Assembly (NCBI GenBank): GCA_045578465.1
Contig: JAZNKJ010000009.1
Location: 1-64,000 of the forward strand
Length of the DNA stretch: 64,000 nt
Origin: SIG454 sp045578465
Lineage (GTDB): Bacteria > Bacillota > Clostridia > Monoglobales > Monoglobaceae
Reading direction: 5' to 3'
Below the pieces are notes generated by a model that saw only the letters and a list, made by a program, of their open reading frames with translations, made no database searches and was not told the origin of the DNA. Positions 32,059 to 42,316 of the stretch are shown piece after piece (the stretch's first letter is position 1; every line of letters begins with the position of its first letter). Both the position numbers and the translations under genes were made by a program.

Positions 32059-33726
32059 TTAGAAAAGTCCTGTTATAACTCCGTTTTCGTCAACATCAAT
32101 TTTTTCAGCAGCAGGAACTTTCGGAAGTCCCGGCATGGTCATTATGTCGCCTGTTAAGGCAACGATAAAGCCTGCGCCTGCTGAAATTTTAACATTTCGA
32201 ACCGTTACCGTAAAGCCCTCAGGTGCGCCGATTTTTGTTAAATCGTCAGAGAAGCTATACTGTGTTTTCGCCATACAAACAGGGAGGTTGCCATAACCGA
32301 GAGCAGTAAGCTCGTCAATTTGCTTTTTCGCCTGAGGTGTAAAGTTAACGCCGTCACCGCGGTAAATCTTTTTAACGATTGCGCCGATTTTATTTTCAAT
32401 TGTGTCTTCTGTTTCATAAGAGAAAGTGAAATCGTTTTCTCTTTCGCAAAGAGCAACAACCTCTTTTGCCATTTCAATTCCGCCTTCTCCGCCTTTTGCC
32501 CAGACATCAGAAAGAACAACATTAACGCCGAGAGCCTTGCACTTTTCAATAACGAGGTTAACCTCTGCGTCGGTATCTGTTGGGAATTTATTTACCGCAA
32601 CAACGCAAGGAAGCTTATAAACATCTGTTATATTGCTAAGATGACGAAGAAGGTTTGGCATACCCTTCTCTAAGGCATCAAGATTTTCTTCGCCAAGTGC
32701 TGTTTTTGGCACGCCGCCGTGCATTTTAAGAGCGCGGATGGTAGCAACCAAAACAACAGCGGATGGTTTAAGATTTGCAAAACGGCACTTAATGTCAAGG
32801 AACTTTTCAGCACCAAGGTCAGCGCCAAAGCCTGCCTCTGTAATTGCGTAGTCCCCAAGCTTCATAGCCATTTTTGTGGCAAGAACAGAGTTACAGCCGT
32901 GAGCGATATTTGCAAAAGGTCCGCCGTGGATGAGTGCAGGAGTTCCCTCTAAGGTCTGAACTAAGTTTGGCTTTAATGCGTCCTTTAAGAGAGCTGTCAT
33001 TGCCCCAGCCGCATTAAGCTGACCTGCTGTAACAGGTTTATTGTCAAAGGTATAGCCAACAACGATTCTTGAAAGTCTTTCTTTAAGGTCGGTTATTGAG
33101 CTTGAAAGACAAAGGATAGCCATAATTTCGGATGCAACAGTAATGTCATAACCGTCTTCACGAGGCACACCGTTAACCTTTCCGCCAAGACCGTCAACCA
33201 CAAAGCGAAGCTGTCTGTCGTTCATATCAACACAGCGCTTCCAGGTGATTTTTCTCTGGTCGATGCCCAGAGCATTTCCCTGATGGATGTGGTTATCTAA
33301 AAGCGCCGCCAAAAGGTTGTTTGCTGCGCCGATTGCGTGGAAGTCTCCTGTAAAATGGAGATTTATGTCTTCCATAGGGACAACCTGAGCGTATCCGCCG
33401 CCTGCTGCTCCTCCTTTAATTCCAAATACCGGGCCAAGAGATGGCTCGCGGAGAGCAACCATAACATTCTTGCCGATTTTTCTTAGTCCGTCAGCAAGAC
33501 CGATTGTTGTTGTGGTTTTTCCCTCTCCCGCAGGAGTTGGGGTAATTGCTGTAACTAAAACCAGCCTACCCTCTTTTCTCTGGCTTTCTTTAAGAAGGGA
33601 AAGGTCAACTTTCGCCTTATACCTTCCGTATTGCTCTAAATATTTGTCATCAATCCCGGCAGTTTTGGCAATTTCGGTAATGTTTTGCATTTTCGTGCTT
33701 TGTGCAATTTCAATATCCGTTTTCAT
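32059..33726 (-). CDS. fhs: Formate-tetrahydrofolate ligase
   Basis: 555 residues. It joins formate to THF with ATP, making 10-formyl-THF for purine synthesis and the methyl branch of acetogenesis. P-loop-like TPTPAGEGKTTTTIGL, EPSLGPVFGIKGGAAGGGYAQV and the C-terminal GDIMTMPGLPKVPAA motif are diagnostic. The ATG at 33726 follows GGGAG by 8 bases; the in-frame GTG at 33735 overlaps that region. It lies 15 bases after purL at the end of the purine operon, so its product feeds PurN and the AICAR transformylase made from the same transcript. Confidence 0.96.
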   Translation of the reverse strand: MKTDIEIAQSTKMQNITEIAKTAGIDDKYLEQYGRYKAKVDLSLLKESQRKEGRLVLVTAITPTPAGEGKTTTTIGLADGLRKIGKNVMVALREPSLGPVFGIKGGAAGGGYAQVVPMEDINLHFTGDFHAIGAANNLLAALLDNHIHQGNALGIDQRKITWKRCVDMNDRQLRFVVDGLGGKVNGVPREDGYDITVASEIMAILCLSSSITDLKERLSRIVVGYTFDNKPVTAGQLNAAGAMTALLKDALKPNLVQTLEGTPALIHGGPFANIAHGCNSVLATKMAMKLGDYAITEAGFGADLGAEKFLDIKCRFANLKPSAVVLVATIRALKMHGGVPKTALGEENLDALEKGMPNLLRHLSNITDVYKLPCVVAVNKFPTDTDAEVNLVIEKCKALGVNVVLSDVWAKGGEGGIEMAKEVVALCERENDFTFSYETEDTIENKIGAIVKKIYRGDGVNFTPQAKKQIDELTALGYGNLPVCMAKTQYSFSDDLTKIGAPEGFTVTVRNVKISAGAGFIVALTGDIMTMPGLPKVPAAEKIDVDENGVITGLF

Positions 33727-33741
33727 TTTTCTCACTCCCGA

Positions 33742-36700
33742 TTATTTAAAATATTCAACAGCGCCTTCAAACATTCCCATATCGAAAACGCCCTCAACAT
33801 TCTTATAAAGTCCTGTGCCAATTCTCTCTGAGTGTCCCATCTTACCGATAACTCTTCCGTCAGGAGAGGTTATACCCTCAATGGCGAAAGCTGATCCGTT
33901 AGGGTTATACTGAATGTCATAAGTTGGATTTCCCTCTAAATCAGTGTATTGAGTTACAATCTGTCCGTTTTCAGCAAGAGATTTGATAATTTCGTCGCTT
34001 GCTAAGAATCTTCCCTCGCCGTGAGAGATTGGAACAGTATAAATATCTCCAACCTGAGTTTTGGAAAGCCAAGGAGATTTATTAGATGCAATTCTTGTTC
34101 TGACAAGCTTTGACTGGTGTCTTGAAATTGTGTTAAAGGTAAGTGTCGGGCTGTTTTCGTCAGCATCAACAATCTTTCCGTAAGGAACAAGACCCAGCTT
34201 GATAAGAGCCTGGAATCCGTTACAGATACCAGCCATAAGACCGTCACGGTTATCAAGGAGGTCTGAAACCGCCTCTTTGATTTCAGCACTTCTGAAAAAT
34301 GCTGTAATAAATTTACCTGAACCGTCTGGCTCGTCTCCCCCTGAGAAACCGCCCGGAACGAAGATAATCTGAGACTGCTTTGTTTTTTCTGCAAAAGCTT
34401 TGGCTGATTCTGCTATCGCCTTAGAAGAAAGATTGTTTATAACAAAGATTTCAGCCTCTGCCCCAGCTCGCTCCATAGCTTTCGCTGTGTCATATTCACA
34501 GTTTGTTCCGGGGAAAACAGGGATTAAAACTTTTGGCTTAGCCACTTTGATTGCAGGAGCAACTCTTTCCTTTGCTTCATAAGAAAAAGCAGGAATTTTG
34601 TCAGTCTTGGTTTCAATGTTGCACTTAAAGATCTTTTCAAGTCTGCCCTCATAGATTTCATAAAGGTCAGGGAGTGCGATTTTCTCGCTACCCTTTGCGA
34701 TAATTTCCTCAGCAGTAGTTTCGCCAAGGAGAACACCGTCTAAATCAGCGTCTGTTTCAATAATGAATGAGCCGTAGTTGTAGCCGAATATGGTTTCTGT
34801 TGAAACTTCTTCATTAAACTTAAAGCCGATGTTATTTCCCATAGCCATCTTTAAAATTGCCTCGGCAACACCGCCGTAAGTCGGTGTGTAAGCGGCATAT
34901 ACCTTGCCCTCTCTCATAAGAGCTGTAACTTTATTAAATAAAGCTTTAAGAGAAGATGCGTCAGGGAGATTGTTTTCGTTATATTCTGGGCTTAAAAGGT
35001 AAACCTTATGACCTGCGCCCTTAAATTCAGGGGAAATAATATTCTTTATTTCGTCCTTTGAAACAGCAAAAGAAACAAGAGTCGGAGGAACATCAAGGTC
35101 CTCAAAGGTTCCGCTCATTGAGTCTTTACCGCCGATTGATGCAATTTCAAGGTCCATCTGAGCATCAAATGCACCAAGTAAAGCAGAGGCAGGCTTGCCC
35201 CATCTTTCTTTCTTGCCGTTTGGCTTTTCAAAGTATTCCTGGAATGTAAGATAAACCTCATTAAAATCAGAGCCTGCTGCAATAAGCTTTGAAACTGATT
35301 CAACAACAGCTAAATATGCACTGTGGTATGGGCTCTTTTCTGCGATAAATGGGTTATATCCCCAAGCCATTAAAGAACAGGTCTTAGAGTCCTTTTTCTC
35401 CATAGAGATTTTATTAACCATAGCCTGAATAGGTGTTCTCTGGTGCTTTCCGCCAAATGGCATAAGGATTGTTCCTGCGCCGATTGTGGAGTCAAATCTT
35501 TCAGATAAACCTCTCTTTGAGCAAACATTAAGGTCGCCAGCAAGAGCTTTATAATTTTCTGTGAAGTTGTCACCGATTTCCTTTTCAAAGCCCTCAATCT
35601 TATTTGGAGCAATTTCTGTATGCTTTTCCGCTCCGTTTGAGTTTAAGAACTCACGGGAGAGGTTAACAATTTCGTTTCCGTTCCATGTCATTGTAAGATA
35701 TGGTCTTTCGGTAACGCGGGCAACAACTGTTGCCTCTAAGTTTTCCGATTTAGCAAGCTCACAGAAACGGTCTGCGTCCTCTTTTGCAACAACAACAGCC
35801 ATCCTTTCCTGAGATTCGGAAATTGCAAGCTCTGTTCCGTCAAGACCGTCATATTTTTTAGGAACGGCGTCAAGGTTTATATAAAGTCCGTCAGCAAGCT
35901 CGCCGATAGCGACCGACACACCGCCTGCCCCAAAGTCATTACAACGCTTGATAAGACGGGAAGCCTCTGCGTTTCTGAAAAGTCTCTGGAGCTTTCTTTC
36001 CTCAGGAGCATTACCCTTTTGAACTTCTGCGCCACAGCTCTCAAGAGATGAGAGATCCCTTCATTGAGAAGAACCTGTTGCACCGCCACAGCCGTCTCGA
36101 CCTGTCTTTCCGCCAAGAAGAATAACGATGTCTCCGTCAATTGGGCGTTCACGGCGAACATTTTCAGCCTTAGCTGCCGCAATAACAGCACCGATTTCCA
36201 TTCTCTTTGCTGCATAGCCGTCGTGATAAAGCTCGTCAACCTGACCTGTTGCAAGACCAATCTGGTTACCGTATGAACTGTAACCGCTTGCAGCAGTTGT
36301 AACGATTTTTCTCTGAGGAAGCTTTCCTTTAAGAGTTTTTGAAACTGGAACAGTCGGGTCAGCCGCACCTGTTACACGCATAGCCGCATAAACATAGCTT
36401 CGTCCTGAAAGCGGGTCGCGGATAGCACCGCCGATACAGGTTGCCGCACCGCCGAAAGGCTCGATTTCTGTCGGGTGGTTATGGGTTTCGTTCTTGAAAA
36501 GGAGAAGCCATTTCTCCATTTTTCCCTCACACTCAACATCAATCTTAACTGTGCAGGCGTTGATTTCCTCGCTCTCGTCAAGGCCTTCGAGCTTGCCCTC
36601 TGCCTTTAAAAATCTTGTTGCAAGAGTTGCAATATCCATAAGATTAACAGGCTTTGTTCTACCTAGCTTTTCACGGGTAGCAATATATCTGTCATAAGCC

Positions 36701-37428
36701 TTTTGCAAAATCTCATCTTCAAATGTGATTTTGTCGATAGTTGTTAAAAATGTTGTATGACGGCAATGGTCAGACCAATATGTGTCAATCATTTTAATTT
36801 CTGTTATAGTTGGGTCTCTCTTTTCGGAAACGAAATAACTTTGACAGAATTTTATATCGTCAAAGTCCATAGCAAGACCGTTTTCGTTTATAAAAGTTTT
36901 AAGCTCATCGTCATTAAGCTTTGTAAAGCCGTCAAGAGTTTTAACGGTTGTTGGAATTTCATATTCTGTTTTAAGAGTTTCGGCAATCTCTAAGCTTGCC
37001 TCTCTTGCTTCAACAGGGTTAATAACATATTTTTTGATTGCCTCCACATCAGAAGAAGAAAGCTCTCCTTTGAGGGCATAAATAGTTGCTGTTTTAACAA
37101 GAGGACGCTCCCCTTTTGAAATAAGCTGAATACACTCAGCAGCAGATGCCGCTCTCTGGTCGAACTGGCCTGGGAGATATTCAACCCCGAAAACAGTATA
37201 GCCGTCAAGAGAAAGGGCGTCAGTTGCAATATCAAGAGGAGGCTCAGAGAAAACTGTGTTTACGCAGTAGTCGAAAAGCTCCTTGTCGATACCCTCAACA
37301 TCATAGCGGTTAAAAAGTCTGACCTCTTTTAAGCCTTTTATCTGTAAAAGTGAAGTTAAATCGGATAAAAGAGCCTTTGCCTCGTTTGCAAGGTGAGGTT
37401 TTTTCTCAACATAAATTCTGTATACCAT
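33742..37428 (-). CDS. purL: FGAM synthase PurL (long form), interrupted by one in-frame TGA
   Basis: 1228 codons if the TGA at 36061-36063 is read through. Upstream part 37428-36064: N-terminal domain and first ATP-binding half (FKNETHNHPTEIEPFGGAATC, GGKTGRDGCGGATGSS). Downstream part 36060-33742: KCNDFGAGGVSVAIGE-like strand, second half-site and the glutaminase domain with Cys in GICNGFQAL and His/Glu in ISHGEGRF. Both parts share one frame, and the spacing between GSS and LESCGAEVQKGNA matches other PurL proteins, so there is no frameshift. It converts FGAR to FGAM using glutamine and ATP. The rest is fully intact. Alternatives are nonsense mutation, assembly error, read-through or recoding. 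A restart GTG exists at 35919. It overlaps purD by one base (TAATG). Confidence 0.88.
36061..36063 (-). other. In-frame TGA codon within purL
   Basis: On the minus strand the reading is GGT TCT TCT CAA TGA AGG GAT CTC, i.e. Gly-Ser-Ser-Gln-stop-Arg-Asp-Leu. TGA is a true stop for ruvX here (15014-15016), so a genome-wide code change is unlikely. A short hairpin (CTCTCA / TGAGAG) follows 6 bases later, but its UCUCU loop has no G and is too close to fit a bacterial SECIS. Confidence 0.9.
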
Positions 37429-38696
37429 TAGTTTTCCTGCCTTTCTGCCATAAGAGCTCTCTTACCTATATCGTTTCTATAATAAGCGTTATCAAAGGAA
37501 ACGGTTTTAACTGTTTCGTATGCCTTTACGATTGCGCCTTCTAGTGTGTCGGCGGTTTCTGTAACACCTAAAACCCTGCCCCCTGCGGTTAAGAGTTTGC
37601 CATCAACCAGCTTTGCCCCTGCAACATAGATGTTTTTATCAGTTGGCATTTTAATCTCAAATCCGCTTTCGTATTTTTCAGGATAGCCCTTTGACGCCAT
37701 AACAACGCAAGCGGCACAGCCGTCAGAGAATTCAACCTCTGCTTTATCCAAGGTTTTGTCGCTTATATGAAGCATAATGTCAAGAAGGTCGCTTTTTAAG
37801 AGCGGAAGAACAACCTGAGTTTCAGGGTCTCCGAAACGGCAGTTATATTCAATAACTTTCGGGCCTTTTTCCGTGAGCATAAGACCGAAATATAAACAAC
37901 CTGAAAAGCTTCTGCCCTCTTTGTTCATAGCCTCAATAGTGGGGAGGAAAATTGTTTCCATACATTCCTTTGCAATTGCATCCGTATAGTATGGGTTAGG
38001 AGCGATTGTGCCCATTCCCCCTGTGTTTAAGCCCTCGTCATTGTCCTTTGCTCTCTTGTGGTCCATTGAAGAAACCATAGGGATTAAGGTTTTTCCGTCA
38101 GTAAAGGATAAAACGGAAACCTCAGGGCCTGTTAAAAATTCTTCTATAACAATATTCTCTCCGCTTGCCCCGAAAACTTTATCTTCCATAATAGAGCGGA
38201 CAGCGTCCTTTGCCTCTTCTCTTGTCTGAGCGATTATAACGCCCTTTCCGAGAGCCAGTCCGTCTGCTTTGATAACAGTTGGGATTGGAGCAGTTTCAAG
38301 ATATTCATAAGCCTTTTTAGGGTCAGAAAAAATCTCAAAAGCCGCAGTTGGAATATTATATTTTTTCATAAGGTTTTTGGAAAACGCCTTGCTTCCCTCG
38401 ATTATTGCTGCCTTTTTATCAGGGCCGAAGGTCTTAACCCCGATTTCGTTTAAGGCATCAACTGCGCCTAAGACAAGCGGGTCGTCAGGAGCAACAACGG
38501 CAAAATCTATCTGGTTTTCCTTTGCAAAAGCGGTTATTTTATCAATCTCTTTTGCCCCGATAGCGACGCAAGTGGCATCCTGAGCAATTCCGCCGTTTCC
38601 CGGAAGAGCATAAATTTCTGAAACCTGTTTGGTTTCTTTAAGTTTTTTAATGATGGCATGCTCACGGCCTCCGCCACCGACTACCATAATTTTCAT
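37428..38696 (-). CDS. purD: Phosphoribosylamine-glycine ligase
   Basis: 422 residues, ATP-grasp enzyme that makes GAR from phosphoribosylamine, glycine and ATP. It starts MKIMVVGGGGREHAI; KADGLALGKGVIIA is the ATP-binding loop; GGMGTIAP, EYNCRFGDPETQ and the C-terminal GGRVLGVTE are family motifs. The stop overlaps the purL start by one base, indicating translational coupling. It is the seventh gene of the purine operon. Confidence 0.96.
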   Translation of the reverse strand: MKIMVVGGGGREHAIIKKLKETKQVSEIYALPGNGGIAQDATCVAIGAKEIDKITAFAKENQIDFAVVAPDDPLVLGAVDALNEIGVKTFGPDKKAAIIEGSKAFSKNLMKKYNIPTAAFEIFSDPKKAYEYLETAPIPTVIKADGLALGKGVIIAQTREEAKDAVRSIMEDKVFGASGENIVIEEFLTGPEVSVLSFTDGKTLIPMVSSMDHKRAKDNDEGLNTGGMGTIAPNPYYTDAIAKECMETIFLPTIEAMNKEGRSFSGCLYFGLMLTEKGPKVIEYNCRFGDPETQVVLPLLKSDLLDIMLHISDKTLDKAEVEFSDGCAACVVMASKGYPEKYESGFEIKMPTDKNIYVAGAKLVDGKLLTAGGRVLGVTETADTLEGAIVKAYETVKTVSFDNAYYRNDIGKRALMAERQEN

Positions 38697-38718
38697 AAGA
38701 GAAGTCCTCCTTTTAAGA

Positions 38719-39906
38719 TTAGTGGTGGAAAAGGCGCATTTTTGTCATTGCCATAACCATACCGTGTTTATTACAAGCTGAAATTACATTATCATCTCTG
38801 ATTGAGCCGCCAGGCTGTGCAACATAGGAAACACCGCTCTTTGCCGCTCTTTCAATGTTATCCCCGAATGGGAAGAACGCATCAGAACCAAGAGCAACAC
38901 CCTTTATTGTGCTAAGGTATGCTTTTTGTTCTGCCTTTGTAAAGGCTTCTGGCTTTTCTTTAAAGAGTGTCTGCCAGATTCCGTCTGCCAATACATCTTC
39001 ATCGTCGTCGGAAATATAAATGTCGATTGCATTATCTCTGTCTGGACGGCCAACAGTGTCAAGGAACGGAAGATTTAAAACTTTCTCGTGCTGACGGAGA
39101 TGCCAGATATCAGCCTTGTTACCTGCAAGACGGGTGCAGTGAATTCTTGACTGCTGTCCTGCGCCAACGCCGATAGCCTGTCCGTCCTTTGCGAAGCAAA
39201 CAGAGTTTGACTGTGTATATTTAAGTGTAATTAACGCAATTATAAGGTCTCGCTTTGCTTCTGTTGGAAGATTTTTGTTGTCTGTAACGATTTCACTGAG
39301 AAGTTCTTCGTCAATTTTGAAATTGTTTCTTCCCTGTTGGAATGTGATGCCAAAGACCTGCTTTTTCTCAATTTCGTCAGGAACGAAATTAGGGTCAATC
39401 TTAACAATGTTGTATGTGCCCTTTCTCTTTTCCTTTAAAATTTCAAGAGCCTCAGGGTCGTAATCAGGAGCAATAACCCCGTCAGAAACCTCTCTCTTAA
39501 TGAGTTTTGCAGTTGTAACATCGCACTTGTGGGAAAGAGCAATCCAGTCCCCGAAAGAGCTCATTCTGTCTGTGCCTCTGGCTCTTGCATAAGCTGTTGC
39601 AAGAGGAGATTCGTCAAGACCCTCAATATCGTCAACCCAGCAAGCCTTTTTAAGAGTATCGCTCATTGGGATACCAACGGCTGCTGATGTGGGGCTTACA
39701 TGCTTAAAAGATGTTGCGGTTTCAATTCCGCCAAGAGCTGTGCTTAATTCCTTAACTAACTGCCAGCTGTTAAAAGCGTCAAGAAAGTTTATATAACCGG
39801 GGCGGCCGCAAAGTATTTCAATTGGAAGAGCGCTTCCGTCTTCCATATAAATTTTAGCTGGTTTCTGGTTAGGGTTACATCCATATTTAAGTTCAAATTC
39901 CTGCAT
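38719..39906 (-). CDS. Stand-alone AICAR transformylase (PurH C-terminal type)
   Basis: 395 residues corresponding only to the formyltransferase domain of bifunctional PurH; the IMP cyclohydrolase (MGS-like) domain is absent. Motifs are LKYGCNPNQKPAKIY, FKHVSPTSAAVGIP with the key Lys-His, ARARGTDRMSSFGDW, SNSVCFAKDGQAIGVGAGQQSR and SDAFFPFGDNIERAA. It transfers a formyl group from 10-formyl-THF to AICAR. The missing cyclohydrolase step is supplied by the PurO-like gene 12 bases upstream. AGGAGG precedes the ATG. Confidence 0.93.
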   Translation of the reverse strand: MQEFELKYGCNPNQKPAKIYMEDGSALPIEILCGRPGYINFLDAFNSWQLVKELSTALGGIETATSFKHVSPTSAAVGIPMSDTLKKACWVDDIEGLDESPLATAYARARGTDRMSSFGDWIALSHKCDVTTAKLIKREVSDGVIAPDYDPEALEILKEKRKGTYNIVKIDPNFVPDEIEKKQVFGITFQQGRNNFKIDEELLSEIVTDNKNLPTEAKRDLIIALITLKYTQSNSVCFAKDGQAIGVGAGQQSRIHCTRLAGNKADIWHLRQHEKVLNLPFLDTVGRPDRDNAIDIYISDDDEDVLADGIWQTLFKEKPEAFTKAEQKAYLSTIKGVALGSDAFFPFGDNIERAAKSGVSYVAQPGGSIRDDNVISACNKHGMVMAMTKMRLFHH

Positions 39907-39918
39907 TTTTATCTCCTC

Positions 39919-40638
39919 CTATTTATTCTTGTTAATAAGGCGGTTTGTTTCCTCGCCTGTTTCAAGGTCAATGTAGCGAACATAAAGGGAAATTTTGTTC
40001 TGCTCGTTAAGATTTGTCCAAATACCGTTTGTGAAATCATCAATATCGTTTGGAATTGCAACTCTTTCAGGCTCTCCGCAGAAGGTTGGAATTGGGTTTC
40101 CGTCACAGATATATGTGTGGAGGAAATGCCCAAGACCATTTAACGGTGCATATTCATAGTGATATCTGTTGCAAGCTGTGCCCTCTGCGTCGGCACTCTT
40201 TAAAATGCTCATTTCGTATGTAAAGTCAGGCTTGTCGAAAGTAAACATAGCACTGATTCTTGGTGTGAAATTAGGAGCATCAGGCTCAAACTCACGGGTT
40301 GTAAGAGCTTCTTTAAAGGTTTTGTCCTCTTTAACGAAGTTATAGATTGTGTCTGTCTGGTCTCCGTTTGTAACGATGAGCTTGTTATCAAAAACTCGGA
40401 CAGGAGAATAGATAATAAGGCTTGGGTCTTCCACTTTTGATGCATCAAAAGGATGGATTATAACCTCGCTTCCGTCTTCGATAAAGATACGGTTACGGCT
40501 GTTTTCGCTACGGCCCATAATGAAGTATGCAAAAACCGCTTTCTTTCCGTCTTCGCTCTTTCCGCAGATAATTCCACGACCAGCGTATGAGTTGTTTTTA
40601 AGCAAATCTTCGATTTTGTTGATTTCGTAAATATTCAT
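39919..40638 (-). CDS. purO: IMP cyclohydrolase, PurO type
   Basis: 239 residues of the IMP cyclohydrolase-like family first known from archaea. Motifs are NSYAGRGIICGKSEDGK near the start, FAYFIMGRSENSRNRIF, NGDQTDTIY, PDAPNFTPRISAMF and ACNRYHYEYAPLNGLGH. It closes the FAICAR ring to give IMP, the last step of the pathway. Here it replaces the N-terminal half of bifunctional PurH and is encoded next to the stand-alone transformylase. Family assignment is by motif memory and strongly supported by context. Confidence 0.9.
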   Translation of the reverse strand: MNIYEINKIEDLLKNNSYAGRGIICGKSEDGKKAVFAYFIMGRSENSRNRIFIEDGSEVIIHPFDASKVEDPSLIIYSPVRVFDNKLIVTNGDQTDTIYNFVKEDKTFKEALTTREFEPDAPNFTPRISAMFTFDKPDFTYEMSILKSADAEGTACNRYHYEYAPLNGLGHFLHTYICDGNPIPTFCGEPERVAIPNDIDDFTNGIWTNLNEQNKISLYVRYIDLETGEETNRLINKNK

Positions 40639-40652
40639 TTTTGTATCTCCAA

Positions 40653-41264
40653 TTATTTCTTATTTTTTAAAATCTTTTTAGCAACCTTTTCAGTTGCAAG
40701 AGGAAGTATCTTCCATTCCGCGTGGCGCATAACTCTCATCTGCAAGGACTTCGCGGTGTCATTTCTTGAAATGTTAACCGCCTTTTGCATAATTATTTCG
40801 CCGCCGTCAGGAATTTCGTTTACATAGTGGACTGTTGCCCCCGTAACCTTAACCCCGTAGGAAAGAGCCGCCTCGTGGACTTTGAGCCCGTAAAAACCCT
40901 CTCCGCAAAATGAAGGGATAAGTGATGGGTGGACATTTATAATCCTCTTTTCATATTCCTTTATAAAGTTCTCACTGAGGATACTCATAAATCCTGCAAG
41001 AACAATAAAATCTATTTCGTTTTCTTTAAGGTGGTGCAAAATTTTCTCTTCAAATTCGGCCTGAGAGGAGCAGTCCTTTTTGGAAACGATAACAGAGAGA
41101 ATGTTGTTTTCTTCTGCTCGTGTTAAGGCATAGGCGTCCTTGTTGCTTGAAACAACAAGGGAAATCTCTCCGCTTTTTATAATGCCACTCTTCTGGGCAT
41201 CAATTAAGGCTTGAAGATTTGTTCCTCCTCCTGAAACCAAAACTGCAATTTTAGCTTTTAGCAT
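40653..41264 (-). CDS. purN: Phosphoribosylglycinamide formyltransferase
   Basis: 203 residues, 10-formyl-THF-dependent GAR transformylase. It starts KIAVLVSGGGTNLQALID; FIVLAGFMSILS, the catalytic Asn-His-Asp region (IINVHPSLIPSFCGEGFYGLKVHEAAL) and HYVNEIPDGGEIIMQ are visible. In FGEGFYG-type motifs the usual PSFpG is PSFCG, a conservative family variant. Its start overlaps purM by 7 bases, so the two are coupled. Confidence 0.95.
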   Translation of the reverse strand: MLKAKIAVLVSGGGTNLQALIDAQKSGIIKSGEISLVVSSNKDAYALTRAEENNILSVIVSKKDCSSQAEFEEKILHHLKENEIDFIVLAGFMSILSENFIKEYEKRIINVHPSLIPSFCGEGFYGLKVHEAALSYGVKVTGATVHYVNEIPDGGEIIMQKAVNISRNDTAKSLQMRVMRHAEWKILPLATEKVAKKILKNKK

Positions 41265-42295
41265 ATTATAACCTTGTCCTCCGATTTAACGATTTCGCCG
41301 ATGATGTATGCGTCTTCTCCGTTTTCTTTAAGAGTTTTAAGAGCAGTTTCTGCTTCTTCTGCACTAACAACAATGCTCATACCAACGCCCATATTAAAGG
41401 TGTTGAACATATCACGCTCTGAAATGTTGCCTGTCTTTGCAATAAGGTCAAAAATCGGGAGAACTTTGATTGCGCTCTTGTCGATTTTTGCGCCAAAGCC
41501 GTCAGGAAGACTTCTTGGAATGTTTTCGTAGAAACCGCCACCTGTTATATGGGAAACAGCCTTAACAGTAACCTTTTCAAAAAGGGCAAGCATAGGTTTA
41601 ACATAAATTTTTGTTGGTGTTAAAAGAGTTTCAAGGATTGACTTTCCGCCAAGAGAGTCAACAGGAGACTTAATGTCTGCATTTTCAATGTCGAAAACCT
41701 TGCGGACAAGAGAAAATCCGTTTGAATGAACGCCTGAGGAAGGAAGACCAATAATTACATCTCCCTCTTTAACAGCAGAGTTGTCTAAAACCTTTGATTT
41801 ATCAACAACGCCAACTGAAAAACCTGCTAAATCATATTCGTCGATTGGATAAAAGCCCGGCATCTCAGCAGTCTCTCCGCCGATTAAAGCACAGCCTGAC
41901 TGAACACAGCCTTCGGCAATGCCTGAAACGATGTCAGCGATTTTTTCAGGAACATTCTTTCCGCAAGCGATATAATCAAGGAAGAAAAGCGGCTTAGCGC
42001 CAACGCAGATAATATCGTTAACACACATAGCAACACAGTCAATACCAACTGTGTTGTGCTTGTCGGATAAGAAAGCAAGTTTAAGCTTTGTTCCAACACC
42101 GTCAGTTCCGCTTACTAAAACAGGCTTTTCTATCCCTGTCATATCAAGCTCAAAAAGGCCGCCGAAACCGCCGATGTCGGTGGTTTTTCCGTTTGCCATA
42201 GTTTTTGCAATATGCTGTTTCATAAGTTCAACGGCTCTGTATCCCGCTGTAATATCAACGCCTGCCGCTGCATAACTTTCACTGTAACTCTTCAT
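41258..42295 (-). CDS. purM: Phosphoribosylformylglycinamidine cyclo-ligase
   Basis: 345 residues, AIR synthetase, which closes the imidazole ring of FGAM with ATP. Motifs are YAAAGVDITAGYRAVELM at the N-terminus, LVSGTDGVGTKLKLA, GIDCVAMCVNDIICVGAKPLFFLDYIA and SSGVHSNGFSLVRKV, with THITGGGF-like HITGGGFYENIPR. It belongs to the same ATP-binding superfamily as PurL and SelD. It lies between purF and purN. Confidence 0.96.
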   Translation of the reverse strand: MKSYSESYAAAGVDITAGYRAVELMKQHIAKTMANGKTTDIGGFGGLFELDMTGIEKPVLVSGTDGVGTKLKLAFLSDKHNTVGIDCVAMCVNDIICVGAKPLFFLDYIACGKNVPEKIADIVSGIAEGCVQSGCALIGGETAEMPGFYPIDEYDLAGFSVGVVDKSKVLDNSAVKEGDVIIGLPSSGVHSNGFSLVRKVFDIENADIKSPVDSLGGKSILETLLTPTKIYVKPMLALFEKVTVKAVSHITGGGFYENIPRSLPDGFGAKIDKSAIKVLPIFDLIAKTGNISERDMFNTFNMGVGMSIVVSAEEAETALKTLKENGEDAYIIGEIVKSEDKVIIC

Positions 42296-42316
42296 AAGAT
42301 TTAAGTCCTTTCTGAT

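Noticed and set aside
36030..36063. Bacterial SECIS after the purL TGA
   Set aside because: The only hairpin has a 5-base UCUCU loop with no G, about 12 bases from TGA; it does not meet usual bacterial SECIS rules. Selenocysteine remains only a formal option.
35877..36368. 163-codon alternate minus-strand frame across the purL TGA
   Set aside because: It does not continue PurL homology; the conserved sequence on both sides stays in the original frame, so a frameshift explanation is not needed.
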